Assembly: GCF_009707865.1 (NCBI RefSeq)
Contig: NZ_WMBA01000001.1
Span: forward strand, 223,157 to 287,156
Source: Amycolatopsis pithecellobii
GTDB lineage: Bacteria; Actinomycetota; Actinomycetes; Mycobacteriales; Pseudonocardiaceae
Length of the DNA stretch: 64,000 nucleotides
Direction: 5' to 3'
The translations under genes and the position numbers were made by a program. The notes under the pieces were generated by a model. That model was not told the DNA's origin, searched no databases, and saw only the letters and a list, made by a program, of their open reading frames with translations. Positions 16,456-25,803 of this stretch are shown piece after piece. Every line of letters starts with the position of its first letter. Within the stretch, counting starts at the first letter, position 1.

Positions 16456-17070
16456 ATGGCCAGATGGGAACCGGACGCGTACGGGCGGCTGCGCGATGCG
16501 GCGTTGGCGCTGTTCGCGGAACAGGGCTTCGAGAAGACGACGGTCGCGCAGATCACCGAGCGAGCCGGGCTGCACAGGCGGACCTTCTTCCACCACTTCG
16601 CCGACAAACGCGAGGTCGTCTTCACCGCTCAAGGAGACTCCGAAGAGCTCATCGCCACCGAGATCCGCGCGCAGCCGGACTCCCTCGACCCGCTCCACGC
16701 CGCCATAGCCGGGCTCAAAGTCGCGGCCGGCACGATCTACGAGCAATACCGCGAAGGCGCGATCAACCTCGGCCGCATCATCGCGGCGAGCCCTGAACTC
16801 CAGGAACGCGAACTGGCCAAACGAGGCGCCCTTGCCGGCGTCATCGCGGACGCGCTCCGTGACCGTGGCACCGCCGATCCGGCCGCCACGGTCAGTGCCT
16901 GGACGGCGGTCGCGGTCTTCTTCGCGGCACGAAACCAGTGGAACCAGGCCGGAAATCGTCAGCCGCTGGTCCAGCTCATCGAGACCACCCTCGAAGAATT
17001 CCTCAGCGCGACAACATATCCGTCAGCCGCCGCCGGGAGACGGCGGTTGACGGTGCCGGCCGGCGAGTAG
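16456..17070 (+). CDS. TetR family regulator
   Basis: 204 aa from ATG 16456. HTH: KTTVAQITERAGLHRRTFFHHFADK. C-terminal domain EREL..RGALAGVIADALRDRG is typical of the group that pairs with divergent SDRs. AGGAG lies about 13 nt upstream, at the end of the inverted repeat, so translation may be weak or the mRNA short-leadered. Its 3' end overlaps the convergent XRE gene by 48 bp. Confidence 0.86.
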   Translation: MARWEPDAYGRLRDAALALFAEQGFEKTTVAQITERAGLHRRTFFHHFADKREVVFTAQGDSEELIATEIRAQPDSLDPLHAAIAGLKVAAGTIYEQYREGAINLGRIIAASPELQERELAKRGALAGVIADALRDRGTADPAATVSAWTAVAVFFAARNQWNQAGNRQPLVQLIETTLEEFLSATTYPSAAAGRRRLTVPAGE

Positions 17071-17889
17071 CCGCAGACTGTCCTCTGTGGACGATCCGGG
17101 AGTGGCGAGCATGATCGTGATCAGCAGATCGGGATCGCCGGGCATGGTGAGGACCTCGTACTGCAGCTCCAAGATGCCCGCCTCGGGATGCTGGATACGC
17201 TTGCTGCCGCTGCTCCGGTCGTAGACATCGTGGCGTGCCCACAGGCGCCGGAACTCCGGGCTGGCGATCGACAGCTCACCGACGAGCGAAGCGAGCTCCG
17301 GGTCCTGGGGGTGGCGTCCCGCGTCCAAGTGCAGCCACGCCACGATCTCGGCCGCGACCGCGGACCAGTCGGGGTAGAACGCCACCGCATCGGGGTTCGT
17401 GAACACGTGGCGAGCCGAATTCCGGTCGTTTTTGGCCTGACCGCTGAACCCGAATACGACGTCGCCGGGCCGGTTCCAGGCCAGTACATCGGTGCGACGA
17501 CCGAGGATGAACGCGGGCGCTTCGGTCGCCTCGAGCAGCCGCAGGAGTTGCTCGCGTACGGCTCCGTCAGCGCTGTCGCCGCGCTCGGTGGGCCGGGCGA
17601 GCATTTTCAGGTGCGCGGTTTCGCCGGCGCTGAGCCGCAGTGCACGGGCGACCGCCTCCAGGACGACGTCCGATACGTGCGGGCTGCGCCCTTGCTCGAG
17701 CCGGACGTAGTAGTCGACGCTGACCCCGGCGAGCTCGGCCAGTTCCTCCCGTCGTAGACCGGCGACCCGCCGCCGGCCCGCCGTCGGCAACCCGATGCTT
17801 TCGGGCGCGATGCGGGCACGCCGTGCCTTCAAAAACGCCGTGAGCGCGGATCGTGCGTATTCGGGGCCGGAACGGGACGGATCACTCAT
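17023..17889 (-). CDS. XRE-family regulator with MmyB-like ligand domain
   Basis: 288 aa. HTH_31 at about residues 15-75 (RVAGLRREELAELAGVSVDYYVRLEQGRS), then an MmyB-like PAS-fold domain (AFILGRRTDVLAWN, WLHLDAGRHPQDPEL, LWARHDVYDRSSGSKRIQHP). Such proteins usually control a neighbouring oxidoreductase. A palindrome CCGATC-GAT-GATCGG at 17925-17939 lies 36 bp upstream of the start. Confidence 0.88.
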   Translation of the reverse strand: MSDPSRSGPEYARSALTAFLKARRARIAPESIGLPTAGRRRVAGLRREELAELAGVSVDYYVRLEQGRSPHVSDVVLEAVARALRLSAGETAHLKMLARPTERGDSADGAVREQLLRLLEATEAPAFILGRRTDVLAWNRPGDVVFGFSGQAKNDRNSARHVFTNPDAVAFYPDWSAVAAEIVAWLHLDAGRHPQDPELASLVGELSIASPEFRRLWARHDVYDRSSGSKRIQHPEAGILELQYEVLTMPGDPDLLITIMLATPGSSTEDSLRLLAGRHRQPPSPGGG

Positions 17890-17924
17890 GTCGCGGCCTC
17901 TGGAGCCTCATCGAACGACACTAA

Positions 17925-17939
17925 CCGATCGATGATCGG
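17925..17939. promoter_or_regulatory. Palindrome upstream of the XRE gene
   Basis: CCGATC / GATCGG arms around GAT, 36 bp before the XRE start codon; a possible auto-operator. The rest of 17890-18030 shows nothing further. Confidence 0.4.
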
Positions 17940-18030
17940 CTCAATCGCGTACTCGTCGATGGATCCGGTTCGATGCCGGACGCGTGGCCGCCGGGCAGTA
18001 CCCATTGGGCCATCCCAGTAGGTCCGGAGT

Positions 18031-18966
18031 TCACGGGGTCAGGACGAGCAGGCCGCGCCTAGCGCCGCCGGCGGCGTTGCGCTCGTGCGCACTGCGGGCG
18101 TCGTCCAGGGGAATGGTCTCGGCGACGGCCACCGACAGCGCGCCCGAGGCCGACAGCGCCGAAACCAGCCCGAGCTGGGCGCGATCGGTGCGGTAGGCCC
18201 AGTTGATGCTGGTGATGCCGCGGCGCTGCTGCGGGGCACTGTTGAGCAAGGACACGTAACTCCCGCCGTGCGCCACCGCATCCATGGCCGCGACCCCCAT
18301 CGTGGCGGCGTCCAGTACGCCGTCGACACCGCCCGGAACCAGGGCACGCACCGCCGGGCCGAGGGACTCTTCACGGGACACGAACTCGACCGCACCGAGC
18401 TCGCGTAGTGCGTTCTCGTCGCTTTCCCTTGCCTGGGCGAGGACCCGGCGGCCCCGCAGCGTGGCGAGTTGGACAGCCAGCCGGCCGACCGCGCCGGCCG
18501 CACCCGTGATCAGGACCCAGCCGGTGGGCGGAACGGCGAGGGCGTCGAGTGCCTGCCAGGCGGTGACCCCGTTCAGCGGCAGACCGGCCGCTTCGCTCCA
18601 TGGCACGTCTTTCGGCGCGGGAGCCACCGCCCACTCTTCGAGGACGACGTACTCGGCCTGGCAGGCGGTGCGCTGATCGAGGCGTTCCTGCAGGCCGATG
18701 ACGGGCTGGCCGACGGCCACGGTCGACACGTCGGCTCCGACGGCTTCCACGATGCCGGCGACGTCGATACCGACCCCGTACTGATCAGCTTCGGCCGCGG
18801 CACCGAACTGCACGTACATGCCGCTGGTGGACTGGAAATCGGCCGGGTGCAGCGGTGCCGCGACCACCCGGACGAGGACCTCGTGCGGGTCAGGAACAGG
18901 CGTCGGCGTCTCGATGACTTCGATCTTGCCCGGCCCGCCGAGACTTCTGACCACGACTGCACGCAT
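18031..18966 (-). CDS. Zinc-free MDR oxidoreductase (quinone reductase-like)
   Basis: 311 aa from ATG 18966 (MRAVVVRSLGGPG), chosen because GGGAAGG lies at proper spacing. GroES-like half with VAAPLHPADFQS, cofactor motif ITGAAGAVGRLAVQLATLRG. No zinc cysteine cluster. Similar in type to the proteins at 2680 and 58723 but clearly a separate subgroup. Upstream neighbour of the XRE gene on the same strand. Confidence 0.86.
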   Translation of the reverse strand: MRAVVVRSLGGPGKIEVIETPTPVPDPHEVLVRVVAAPLHPADFQSTSGMYVQFGAAAEADQYGVGIDVAGIVEAVGADVSTVAVGQPVIGLQERLDQRTACQAEYVVLEEWAVAPAPKDVPWSEAAGLPLNGVTAWQALDALAVPPTGWVLITGAAGAVGRLAVQLATLRGRRVLAQARESDENALRELGAVEFVSREESLGPAVRALVPGGVDGVLDAATMGVAAMDAVAHGGSYVSLLNSAPQQRRGITSINWAYRTDRAQLGLVSALSASGALSVAVAETIPLDDARSAHERNAAGGARRGLLVLTP

Positions 18967-19083
18967 GAACGACAACCTTCCCAAGATCCGTTACCCGGTG
19001 ACCTCCTCACGGTCGGGTATGCGCGGGACGGCAGGAAGGGCGGCCTGAACCAGGGGTCTGCCGGAACCACCTTGGGCGCGCCA

Positions 19084-19380
19084 TCACTGGCCGGTCGCGA
19101 GTGGATCGGAGGGATGCGGTCCAGTCGGGTGGACGGTGATCCGCATGAAGGGCCGCAGCGGCAGAGTCGACAGAAGGGCCTCCAGCTCCGTCTCGTTCTC
19201 CGCGCGCCACAGGCCCCAGTTCGCCCATTCGCCGGGGACACGCCATAACCGCACGAGGTGGCCGGTGGCAGCGAGGTGCTGCGCCGTGTCGCGCTCCCGC
19301 CGTCGGAGTTCGTCCAGCTCCGACGGCGGCAGGGACGCAGGGACCTGGATATGGATGTTGACGAGATACTCGTGCGGCAT
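19084..19380 (-). CDS. Muconolactone isomerase-like small protein
   Basis: 98 aa from ATG 19380 (MPHEYLVNIHIQVP). Matches muconolactone delta-isomerase family size and the motif LVRLWRVPGEWANWGLWRA followed by LSTLPLRPFM. CatC proteins move a ring double bond in the ortho-cleavage pathway, but no catA/catB is present here, so the substrate may be another enol-lactone. Third gene of a unit with the VOC protein and fused E1 (13-bp gap after E1). Confidence 0.8.
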   Translation of the reverse strand: MPHEYLVNIHIQVPASLPPSELDELRRRERDTAQHLAATGHLVRLWRVPGEWANWGLWRAENETELEALLSTLPLRPFMRITVHPTGPHPSDPLATGQ

Positions 19381-19393
19381 GGCCTTCCCGCTC

Positions 19394-21364
19394 CTAGCCT
19401 TTCGCGAGGCGGCGTGCGGCATCGGTGATCGTGGACGCGGTGGGCACCAGTGCTTGCTGCAGGGCGCCGGCGGCGGGCAGCCGCGTGTCACGGGCCCCGA
19501 GCCGTTCGATGGGGGCGGTGAGCTGATCGAAACGTGCGCTCTGGATGCGGCTGGCGATTTCGGCGCCGAACCCGCCGGTGAGGTTGGCCTCGTGGACGAT
19601 GAGGACCCGCCCGTTCCCGGCGTCGACGGCGTCGAAGATCGCCTCGTCGTCGAGCGGGTTCAGCCAGCGCAGGTCGAGGACGGTCGCCTCGATTCCCTCT
19701 TCGCTGAGCTGCCCGGCCGCGTCCAGCACACGGTGGAGCACCGCACCCCAGGTGATGATCGTGAGGTCACCGCCCTCCCGGCGGCGAACCGCACCGCCGA
19801 GAGACTCGGTGGGGGAGTCGGCGTAGACCTCGCCCTTGAGCTGGTAGAGCTCGCGGGCTTCGATCAGCACGACCGGGTCGTTTGAGGCGACGGCGGCGCG
19901 TGTCATCGCGTAAGCGTCTCCCGGAGTCGCGGGCAGTCCGACGCGCAAGCCGGGGATGTGCGCGAGCAGCGCCTCCAGCGACTGGTCATGCTGAGCACAC
20001 GAACCCGGAGTCGCGCCCTGCTGGGTGCGCACGACCAGTGGTGCCGACAGCCGGGACTGCGTCAGATAGCGCACGTTGGCGGCCTGGTTCACGAGCTGGT
20101 CGAGTGCGACGAGCATGAAGTCCGCCCACATGATCTCCACGACCGGGCGCATGCCCTCCATCGACGCCCCGACCGCGGAGCCGAGAATCGCGCTTTCGGA
20201 GATCGGGGTGTCGAAGACCCGCGCCGCCCCATGCTTTTTCTGCAGGCTGCGCGTGACGCCGAAAATACCTCCCGCGAAGCCGACGTCCTCGCCGTAGACG
20301 AGGACCTCGGGACGTTCCCCGAGTTCACGATCCAGCGCGAGGTTCACAGCACGCTGATAGGTCAGCTCCGTGCTCTCTCCGGCAGGCGAAGCTGGGCGAC
20401 GAAGTTCGGCCGGTTCATAGAGGTGGGCGGCGGCGTCCGCGGTGCCGGGTTCGGGCATCTCGCGTACCTCCCGCACCACGGAGGCGATCAGCTCGGCGAC
20501 TTCCGCATCGACGGCGTCAAGCTCGTCACCGGTGACACCGGCCGATTGGAGGCGCTCTCGCAGACGCACCAACGGCTCACTGGTGCGGGCGAGCTCGACG
20601 TCGTCCTTCGGGCGATAGTGCTCGATATCCCGGTTGTAGTGGCCGCGCAGCCGCGTCGTCCGGCAGACGAGCACGGAAGGTCCCTCGCCGGATCGCGCAG
20701 CCGCGATCGCGGCCCGTGCGGCTTCCGCGACGGCCGCGGGATCATTGCCGTCCACCACGCTGCCGGCGATTCCATAAGCGGCTCCGCGGTCGGCCAGTTC
20801 TTTCCGGAGCAGGCTCGAGGTGCGGGTCATCTCGGACCAGCCGTTGTCCTCCACGACGAAGACCACGGGCAGCTGGTACGCCGCGGCGAAGATCATGCCC
20901 TCGTGGACCGATCCCTGGTTTATCGCCCCGTCGCCGATCGACACGACCGCGACGCGGGAGGTGCCCTGATGCGTCGCCGCGAGCGCGACGCCGGCACCGA
21001 TTGGAACTCCTGCGCCGACGATCGAGTTCTCGCCGAAAAAGCCGTGCTCGGGGGAGCTGAGGTAGGCGGAACCACCGCGACCCCCGTTGACGCCGCCGGC
21101 CCGCTGGGCGATTTCCGCGAACAGCGGAACCAGGGGGATGCCCGCCGCGATCGCCCAGCCATGCCCCCGATATGTGGGCAGGACACGGTCGCCCGCATCC
21201 AGTGCGGCGCGAACGCCCACGGCGACCGCCTCCTGTCCGGTGCTGGTGTGCACCGAGCCGGGGTAGAAGCCTTCCGCGCTCAACGCGAGGGCGGCTTCCT
21301 CGAACTGCCGGATGATCTGCATGTCCTTGTACATCGCACGCAGTGTGGGGATATCGGTGTACAT
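19394..21364 (-). CDS. Fused alpha-beta 2-oxo acid/acetoin dehydrogenase E1 component
   Basis: 656 aa TPP-dependent dehydrogenase in which alpha (about 1-325) and beta (about 335-656) subunits are one chain. TPP/Mg motif GDGAINQG begins at residue 144 and ends with VVEDN at 174; beta half has VYGEDVGFAGG and DTPISESAILG. Decarboxylates a 2-oxo acid or cleaves acetoin. No lipoyl E2 or E3 gene exists in the window, so it either borrows a remote E2/E3 or transfers to another acceptor. Preceded by GAAGGA; 21 bp after the VOC gene. Confidence 0.88.
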   Translation of the reverse strand: MYTDIPTLRAMYKDMQIIRQFEEAALALSAEGFYPGSVHTSTGQEAVAVGVRAALDAGDRVLPTYRGHGWAIAAGIPLVPLFAEIAQRAGGVNGGRGGSAYLSSPEHGFFGENSIVGAGVPIGAGVALAATHQGTSRVAVVSIGDGAINQGSVHEGMIFAAAYQLPVVFVVEDNGWSEMTRTSSLLRKELADRGAAYGIAGSVVDGNDPAAVAEAARAAIAAARSGEGPSVLVCRTTRLRGHYNRDIEHYRPKDDVELARTSEPLVRLRERLQSAGVTGDELDAVDAEVAELIASVVREVREMPEPGTADAAAHLYEPAELRRPASPAGESTELTYQRAVNLALDRELGERPEVLVYGEDVGFAGGIFGVTRSLQKKHGAARVFDTPISESAILGSAVGASMEGMRPVVEIMWADFMLVALDQLVNQAANVRYLTQSRLSAPLVVRTQQGATPGSCAQHDQSLEALLAHIPGLRVGLPATPGDAYAMTRAAVASNDPVVLIEARELYQLKGEVYADSPTESLGGAVRRREGGDLTIITWGAVLHRVLDAAGQLSEEGIEATVLDLRWLNPLDDEAIFDAVDAGNGRVLIVHEANLTGGFGAEIASRIQSARFDQLTAPIERLGARDTRLPAAGALQQALVPTASTITDAARRLAKG

Positions 21365-21385
21365 ATCGTCCTTCTCGGTTCGGGA

Positions 21386-21853
21386 TCAGGCGGCCGGAGC
21401 GGGGCGCTGAAGAAGTTCAAGGGTGATGCCGTCGGGGCCCTTCAGATAGCAGGCGCGACCTCCGGCATTGATGCCTTCCGTGATCGCGACCGGCTCCGAG
21501 AGGGGGATGGCGCCGCGCTCGGTGACCCTGGCGAAGACGGGATCGATGTCGGGCACCAGGAACGCGAGATGCATCGCGCCCGGCTGCGGGTTTCTGAGTG
21601 AGAGCTCCTCGAGTTCGGGCGCGTCGTAACAAATGAGCTCGATGATGTGACCGCTCAGCGGCCGCGGCCCGTCCGTGAAACGCAGCTGTGCGATGCGAAA
21701 GCGCGCCTCGGGTTCGCCGACGAGACGCCGGGAGTACGGGTTGTCCTGCACCTGGATGTGCACGACCTCCATCCCGAAGCCGTAGGTGAAGAAGTCGATC
21801 GCGCGCTCAAGATCGCGCACGGTCATCCCGACGTGGAACACGGAGACAGCCAT
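21386..21853 (-). CDS. VOC-family (glyoxalase/dioxygenase-like) protein
   Basis: 155 aa, one pair of beta-alpha-beta-beta-beta units. Potential metal ligands: His in VFHVGMTVRD, Glu in HIIELICY, His in AMHLAFLVPD and Glu in GITLELLQRP, the glyoxalase I/methylmalonyl-CoA epimerase pattern. First gene of the minus-strand unit with E1 and the CatC-like protein, and divergent from the ABC importer over an AT-rich shared regulatory region. Confidence 0.85.
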   Translation of the reverse strand: MAVSVFHVGMTVRDLERAIDFFTYGFGMEVVHIQVQDNPYSRRLVGEPEARFRIAQLRFTDGPRPLSGHIIELICYDAPELEELSLRNPQPGAMHLAFLVPDIDPVFARVTERGAIPLSEPVAITEGINAGGRACYLKGPDGITLELLQRPAPAA

Positions 21854-21899
21854 GTCTCTCCTCTCGCGTGGCCTCCCTGGTTGCGGAAGACATGGGTCA

Positions 21900-21950
21900 T
21901 AATATACAAAAAACGAGAGATGACGACTGACGCCACATTAGTATACGATC
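21900..21950. promoter_or_regulatory. AT-rich divergent regulatory region with GTATAC palindrome
   Basis: Between the VOC/E1 operon and the importer. Contains TAGTATACGA (21939-21948), which fits the TNGTATACNA style of FCD-GntR operators, and on the minus strand TATATT preceded by a T-rich stretch that could be the -10 for the VOC operon. Possible target of the GntR protein at 31446; weak on sequence alone because GTATAC can also be part of a -10. Confidence 0.4.
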
Positions 21951-22003
21951 CACGGCGAGCTGTACCGCTCGTAACGACGGAGATACGAGATACGAGGCCA
22001 GAG

Positions 22004-23050
22004 ATGGACCAGACTCGAGGCAGCACCGCGGAACTGAGTGAAGCTCCTCAGACCACGCCCACGCAGACGACCGCCCTCGGAGGCCGCAACCGGACGCTCT
22101 TGGGCCGGATCTTCTCGGTCGACGAGCTCGGCCCGCTGCTGGCACTGGTGGTGCTCGTGGTCGTGATCGGCAGCTTCCACTCCCGATTCCTCGACGGGGA
22201 CGTCGTCGTCAACACCATCCGCTCGGCCTGCTTCGTCGGCATCGTCGCCTACGCGATGGTGTATCTGCTGGCGATGACCGAGATCGACCTGTCGGTCGGT
22301 GGTACCTATGCGATCGCGATCATCCTTGCGGCGGAGTGGATGTCGGCCATCGGACCGTGGCTGGCGGCGTTGCTGGCGATTGTCGTCGCGGTGGCATTGG
22401 GAGCGCTCAACGGCGTTCTCGCCAACGTCTTCCGGATCCCCGTCATCCTCATCACCCTGGGGACGTTCTCGGCGTATCGGGGGCTCGTCCAGGTGATCAC
22501 CGGCGGGCGGCCGGCGTCCGGACTCCCGCTCGACTCGAGCTTCTTCTCCGTGCTGGGCGAGAACTGGCTGGGCGTGCCGGTCGCCGCATGGGCCGCGCTG
22601 ACCCTCGGCGTGATTCTCACCTTCGTCTTCAAGAAAACGCGTTTCGGCGCCATGGTCCGGGCGACCGGATCCAACCATCAGGCGGCGGAGTTCTCCGGTA
22701 TCCCGGTTCGCCGGATCCGGCTGTACGGGCTGATGCTGACGGGCGGTCTTGCCGGCGTGGCGGGCATCCTGAGCCTCGCGTACTACCAGGGTGCCGACCC
22801 CGCGGTCGGGGTCGGCTTCGAAATGCAGGTCATCGCGGCGGCGATCATCGGCGGGACAGCCATCAGCGGTGGCACCGGCACCGTTCCCGGTGCACTGATC
22901 GGTGCCTTGATCGTCGCCGTGATCAACAGCGGATTGGTCTTCTTCTCGGTCGACCCCAACTGGACGTTGTTCGTGACAGGCGCAGTGGTCGTCGTCGCCG
23001 TCTGCTCCGACGCCGTCCTGCGCCGCCGCCGGGAGCGGCGCGCCAAGTGA
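22004..23050 (+). CDS. Sugar-type ABC transporter permease
   Basis: 348 aa from ATG 22004 (MDQTRGSTAELSE); longer frames run through the regulatory region. About ten hydrophobic segments, BPD_transp_2 (RbsC/AraH) family: AMTEIDLSVGGTYA is the conserved motif after TM2 and ISGGTGTVPGALIGALIVAVINSG the C-terminal one. Inner-membrane channel of the importer with the following two genes. Confidence 0.9.
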   Translation: MDQTRGSTAELSEAPQTTPTQTTALGGRNRTLLGRIFSVDELGPLLALVVLVVVIGSFHSRFLDGDVVVNTIRSACFVGIVAYAMVYLLAMTEIDLSVGGTYAIAIILAAEWMSAIGPWLAALLAIVVAVALGALNGVLANVFRIPVILITLGTFSAYRGLVQVITGGRPASGLPLDSSFFSVLGENWLGVPVAAWAALTLGVILTFVFKKTRFGAMVRATGSNHQAAEFSGIPVRRIRLYGLMLTGGLAGVAGILSLAYYQGADPAVGVGFEMQVIAAAIIGGTAISGGTGTVPGALIGALIVAVINSGLVFFSVDPNWTLFVTGAVVVVAVCSDAVLRRRRERRAK

Positions 23051-23110
23051 CCGTGAACCCCGCTTGAGACTTCCGACATTCCAGTAAATACAGGAGAGGA
23101 ATCCACTCCC

Positions 23111-24214
23111 ATGAGCACCAAGAGCTCAAGGATGCGCTCGCTCGCGCTCGTTGCACTGGGGGCCGTGACATTGCCCCTCGGCTTGGCCGCGTGCGGCGAT
23201 GCCGGGTCGGCGCAGTCCGGAGGCCCCGGGCACAAGCCCACTGTCGTGGTGGCGGCGCTTCAGGCAGCCGCGAAGTACTACCAGGAGGAAATGGACGGCG
23301 CCAAGGCCTTCGGCGTCGAGGACGGAAACGTCAACCTCACGGTCACCGCCCCGCCGAGCTACGACTCCGGGGTGGCCCAGAAGCAGATCAGGGATCTGCT
23401 GGCCACCGGCCCCGACGCCATCGGCATCACCCCGCAGCCGCCGGACCTCTGGGGACGGACGATGAAGGACGCCGTCTCGCGACTGGATGGGAAGGTCATC
23501 TCGTTCAGCGAACGCACGGCGTCCACCGAGAACGGCGCCAAGGACGCGGCGGTCAAGACGACGGTCGGTTACAACGACCGGGGCCAGGCCCGGACCCTGC
23601 TGGAGCAGACCATCAAGGTCGGCAACATCCCGGCCTCCAGCACCGGCAAGGTGCTCCTCGCCGGGTGCACGGCGGACCAGACGGGCACGGTTGCGCTCCG
23701 GCTGCAGGGCTTCCAGGATGCGGTGAAGGAGCTGCTGCCCCAAGCGCAGGTGGTGACGCTCGTTTCCGCACCCGACGTGAAGGAGAACCAGGATCGCTGG
23801 TCGTCCGCGCTGACAGCTCATCCCGACGCGGTGCTGGCCGCGGGCACCTGTGAGCCGGACGGGCAGAGCCTTTACCGGTTGAAGAAGGAGCGCGGCTACA
23901 ACTTCGCGCTCGGCGCCATGGAGCTCACGCCCGAGTCGATTTCCGGCCTCAGGGACGGGCTGACCACCGCCGTGCAGTCGGCGAATACCTGGTTGATGGG
24001 CTACACCACCGCTCGCATGCTGACCATGGCCGCCCGTGGTGAAAAGCTCCCCGCCGGGTTCGTGGCGACGGGAGGAACCCTGTTCACCAAGGACAACGTC
24101 AATGACACTGAGGTGCGCGAGACCGACCCGGCCAAGTTCTACAAGCCGCTTGTGGACAAGCTTTTCGCGAACGGAATGCCCAAGGCGGCGCCGGTCGCGG
24201 ATGCGTGGAACTAG
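23111..24214 (+). CDS. Sugar-binding lipoprotein of ABC importer
   Basis: 367 aa. Lipoprotein signal: positively charged N-terminus, hydrophobic stretch, lipobox GLAACG with Cys 28. Then a type-I periplasmic-binding fold (Peripla_BP_4): VVVAALQAAAKYYQEEMDGA, ATGPDAIGITPQPPDL, VLLAGCTADQTGTVALRLQG. Members bind pentoses, inositol, autoinducer-2 or other polyols; the ligand is not deducible. GAGAGGA ribosome site. Confidence 0.9.
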   Translation: MSTKSSRMRSLALVALGAVTLPLGLAACGDAGSAQSGGPGHKPTVVVAALQAAAKYYQEEMDGAKAFGVEDGNVNLTVTAPPSYDSGVAQKQIRDLLATGPDAIGITPQPPDLWGRTMKDAVSRLDGKVISFSERTASTENGAKDAAVKTTVGYNDRGQARTLLEQTIKVGNIPASSTGKVLLAGCTADQTGTVALRLQGFQDAVKELLPQAQVVTLVSAPDVKENQDRWSSALTAHPDAVLAAGTCEPDGQSLYRLKKERGYNFALGAMELTPESISGLRDGLTTAVQSANTWLMGYTTARMLTMAARGEKLPAGFVATGGTLFTKDNVNDTEVRETDPAKFYKPLVDKLFANGMPKAAPVADAWN

Positions 24215-24250
24215 CCGGAAAACCCCGAACGAGACGCCAGCGAGGACCCC

Positions 24251-25789
24251 ATGTACACGGTCAAAGATCTGCACAAGACCTACGGTGGCGTGACGGCCCT
24301 CGCCGGCGTCGACTTCGAGATCCTTCCCGGCGAGGTGCACGCGCTGCTGGGCGCCAACGGCGCGGGCAAGTCGACCCTGATCAAGATCCTCGTCGGCGCC
24401 GCCCAGCCGGACGCGGGTCGGCTCGAGCTCGACGGCGCGCCGGTCAGCTTCACCAACACCCGCGATGCGGCCGACCGTGGTGTCGCGATCGTGTCGCAGG
24501 AGCTGACGCTCTTCCCACACCTCGACGTGCTCCAGAACCTGTTCCTCGGCCGGGAACCGCTCGCCGCCGGGATCGCCCTCGACCGGCGCGCGATGCGGCG
24601 TATCGCCGCCCCGGTACTCGCGGCGATCGGCCTGGATGTCGACGTCAGCCGGCCACTCGGTTCCTTGCGGCTCGGCGAGCAGCAGCTGGTCGAGATCGCC
24701 CGTGCGCTGCTCGAGGATCCGAAGATCCTGATCCTCGACGAGCCGACGTCGGCTCTCCAGGCGACCGAGACCGAACGGCTGCTCGGCGTGGTGCGCAATC
24801 TGCGTGACCGTGGCGTCGCCGTCGTTTATGTGTCCCACTTCCTCGAGGATGTCTTCGCCGTCGCGGACCGGATCACGGTGCTGCGGTCGGGCAAGGTCGC
24901 CGTCTCCCGTCGCCCGCGTGCGGAGATGACAATCCAGGGCACGGTTCGCGCGATGCTCGGCGAGGCCGTCGCCCACGATCGCCGGACGTCCGAAACCGTG
25001 GCGTTCGATGACGCGTCCGGCTCGGCCGGGTCGCTCGTCCTCACGGGCGTCGCCGTCACGGGCATCCTCGAGCCGTTCGACCTCACCGCAAGGCCGGGCG
25101 AGGTCGTCGGGCTCGCGGGCCTGGAAGGCTCCGGCGCTCGTGCCGTGCTCGACGTGGTTTTCGGTCGCCTGCGGCCGAGCCGGGGCCGGATCACCTTGCC
25201 GGAAGGCGGCGGCTGGCCGATGACGATGAACCGTGCGGTGAAGGCGGGGATCGCTTATATCCCGGCGGACCGCAAGCGGCTCGGGCTGATGCTGGACGTG
25301 TCGATCGCGGAGAACATCAGTACGGTCAAAGGCGGACCGTTGAAGCGGATGGGCATGGTGCTCGGCCGCCGGACGATGCAGCGCCGAGCCGAGCACTGGC
25401 GCGAAACCCTGAACATCGCGATGTCCAGCTCGGCTCAGCCGGTCGGCTCGCTCTCGGGTGGGAACCAGCAGAAGGTCGTCTTCGCGAAGTGGCTGGAAGC
25501 GGATCCTTCGGTGATCCTCCTCGACGACCCGTCGCGGGGCGTCGATGTGGGCGCGAAGGATGACATGCATGCGATCATCGCGCAGATGGCGGCCGGCCAG
25601 AAGGTGGTGCTCTACACGTCCAGCGACCTCGAGGAGATGGCGAAGATCTGCGACCGGGTCGTTGTCTTCTTCGGTGGCCGTGCCGTGGGCGAGGTGGGCG
25701 GCGAGCAGCTCTCCGAGAGTGTCCTGATGGAGGCGATCAACGTCGGCGGGGTCGATGAGGGTCGCACCGAACGTCTGCGTCAACTGTGA
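24251..25789 (+). CDS. Sugar ABC transporter ATPase (two ABC domains)
   Basis: 512 aa RbsA/XylG-type tandem ATPase. Domain 1 Walker A GANGAGKST at residues 34-42, signature LRLGEQQLVEIA, Walker B ILILDEPTS. Domain 2 has the degenerate P-loop GLAGLEGSGARAV usual for this family, signature LSGGNQQKVVFAKWL and VILLDDPSRGVDVG. Energises the importer formed with 22004 and 23111; order permease-binding protein-ATPase. Confidence 0.93.
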   Translation: MYTVKDLHKTYGGVTALAGVDFEILPGEVHALLGANGAGKSTLIKILVGAAQPDAGRLELDGAPVSFTNTRDAADRGVAIVSQELTLFPHLDVLQNLFLGREPLAAGIALDRRAMRRIAAPVLAAIGLDVDVSRPLGSLRLGEQQLVEIARALLEDPKILILDEPTSALQATETERLLGVVRNLRDRGVAVVYVSHFLEDVFAVADRITVLRSGKVAVSRRPRAEMTIQGTVRAMLGEAVAHDRRTSETVAFDDASGSAGSLVLTGVAVTGILEPFDLTARPGEVVGLAGLEGSGARAVLDVVFGRLRPSRGRITLPEGGGWPMTMNRAVKAGIAYIPADRKRLGLMLDVSIAENISTVKGGPLKRMGMVLGRRTMQRRAEHWRETLNIAMSSSAQPVGSLSGGNQQKVVFAKWLEADPSVILLDDPSRGVDVGAKDDMHAIIAQMAAGQKVVLYTSSDLEEMAKICDRVVVFFGGRAVGEVGGEQLSESVLMEAINVGGVDEGRTERLRQL

Positions 25790-25803
25790 AGGGGAGTTCA
25801 GCC

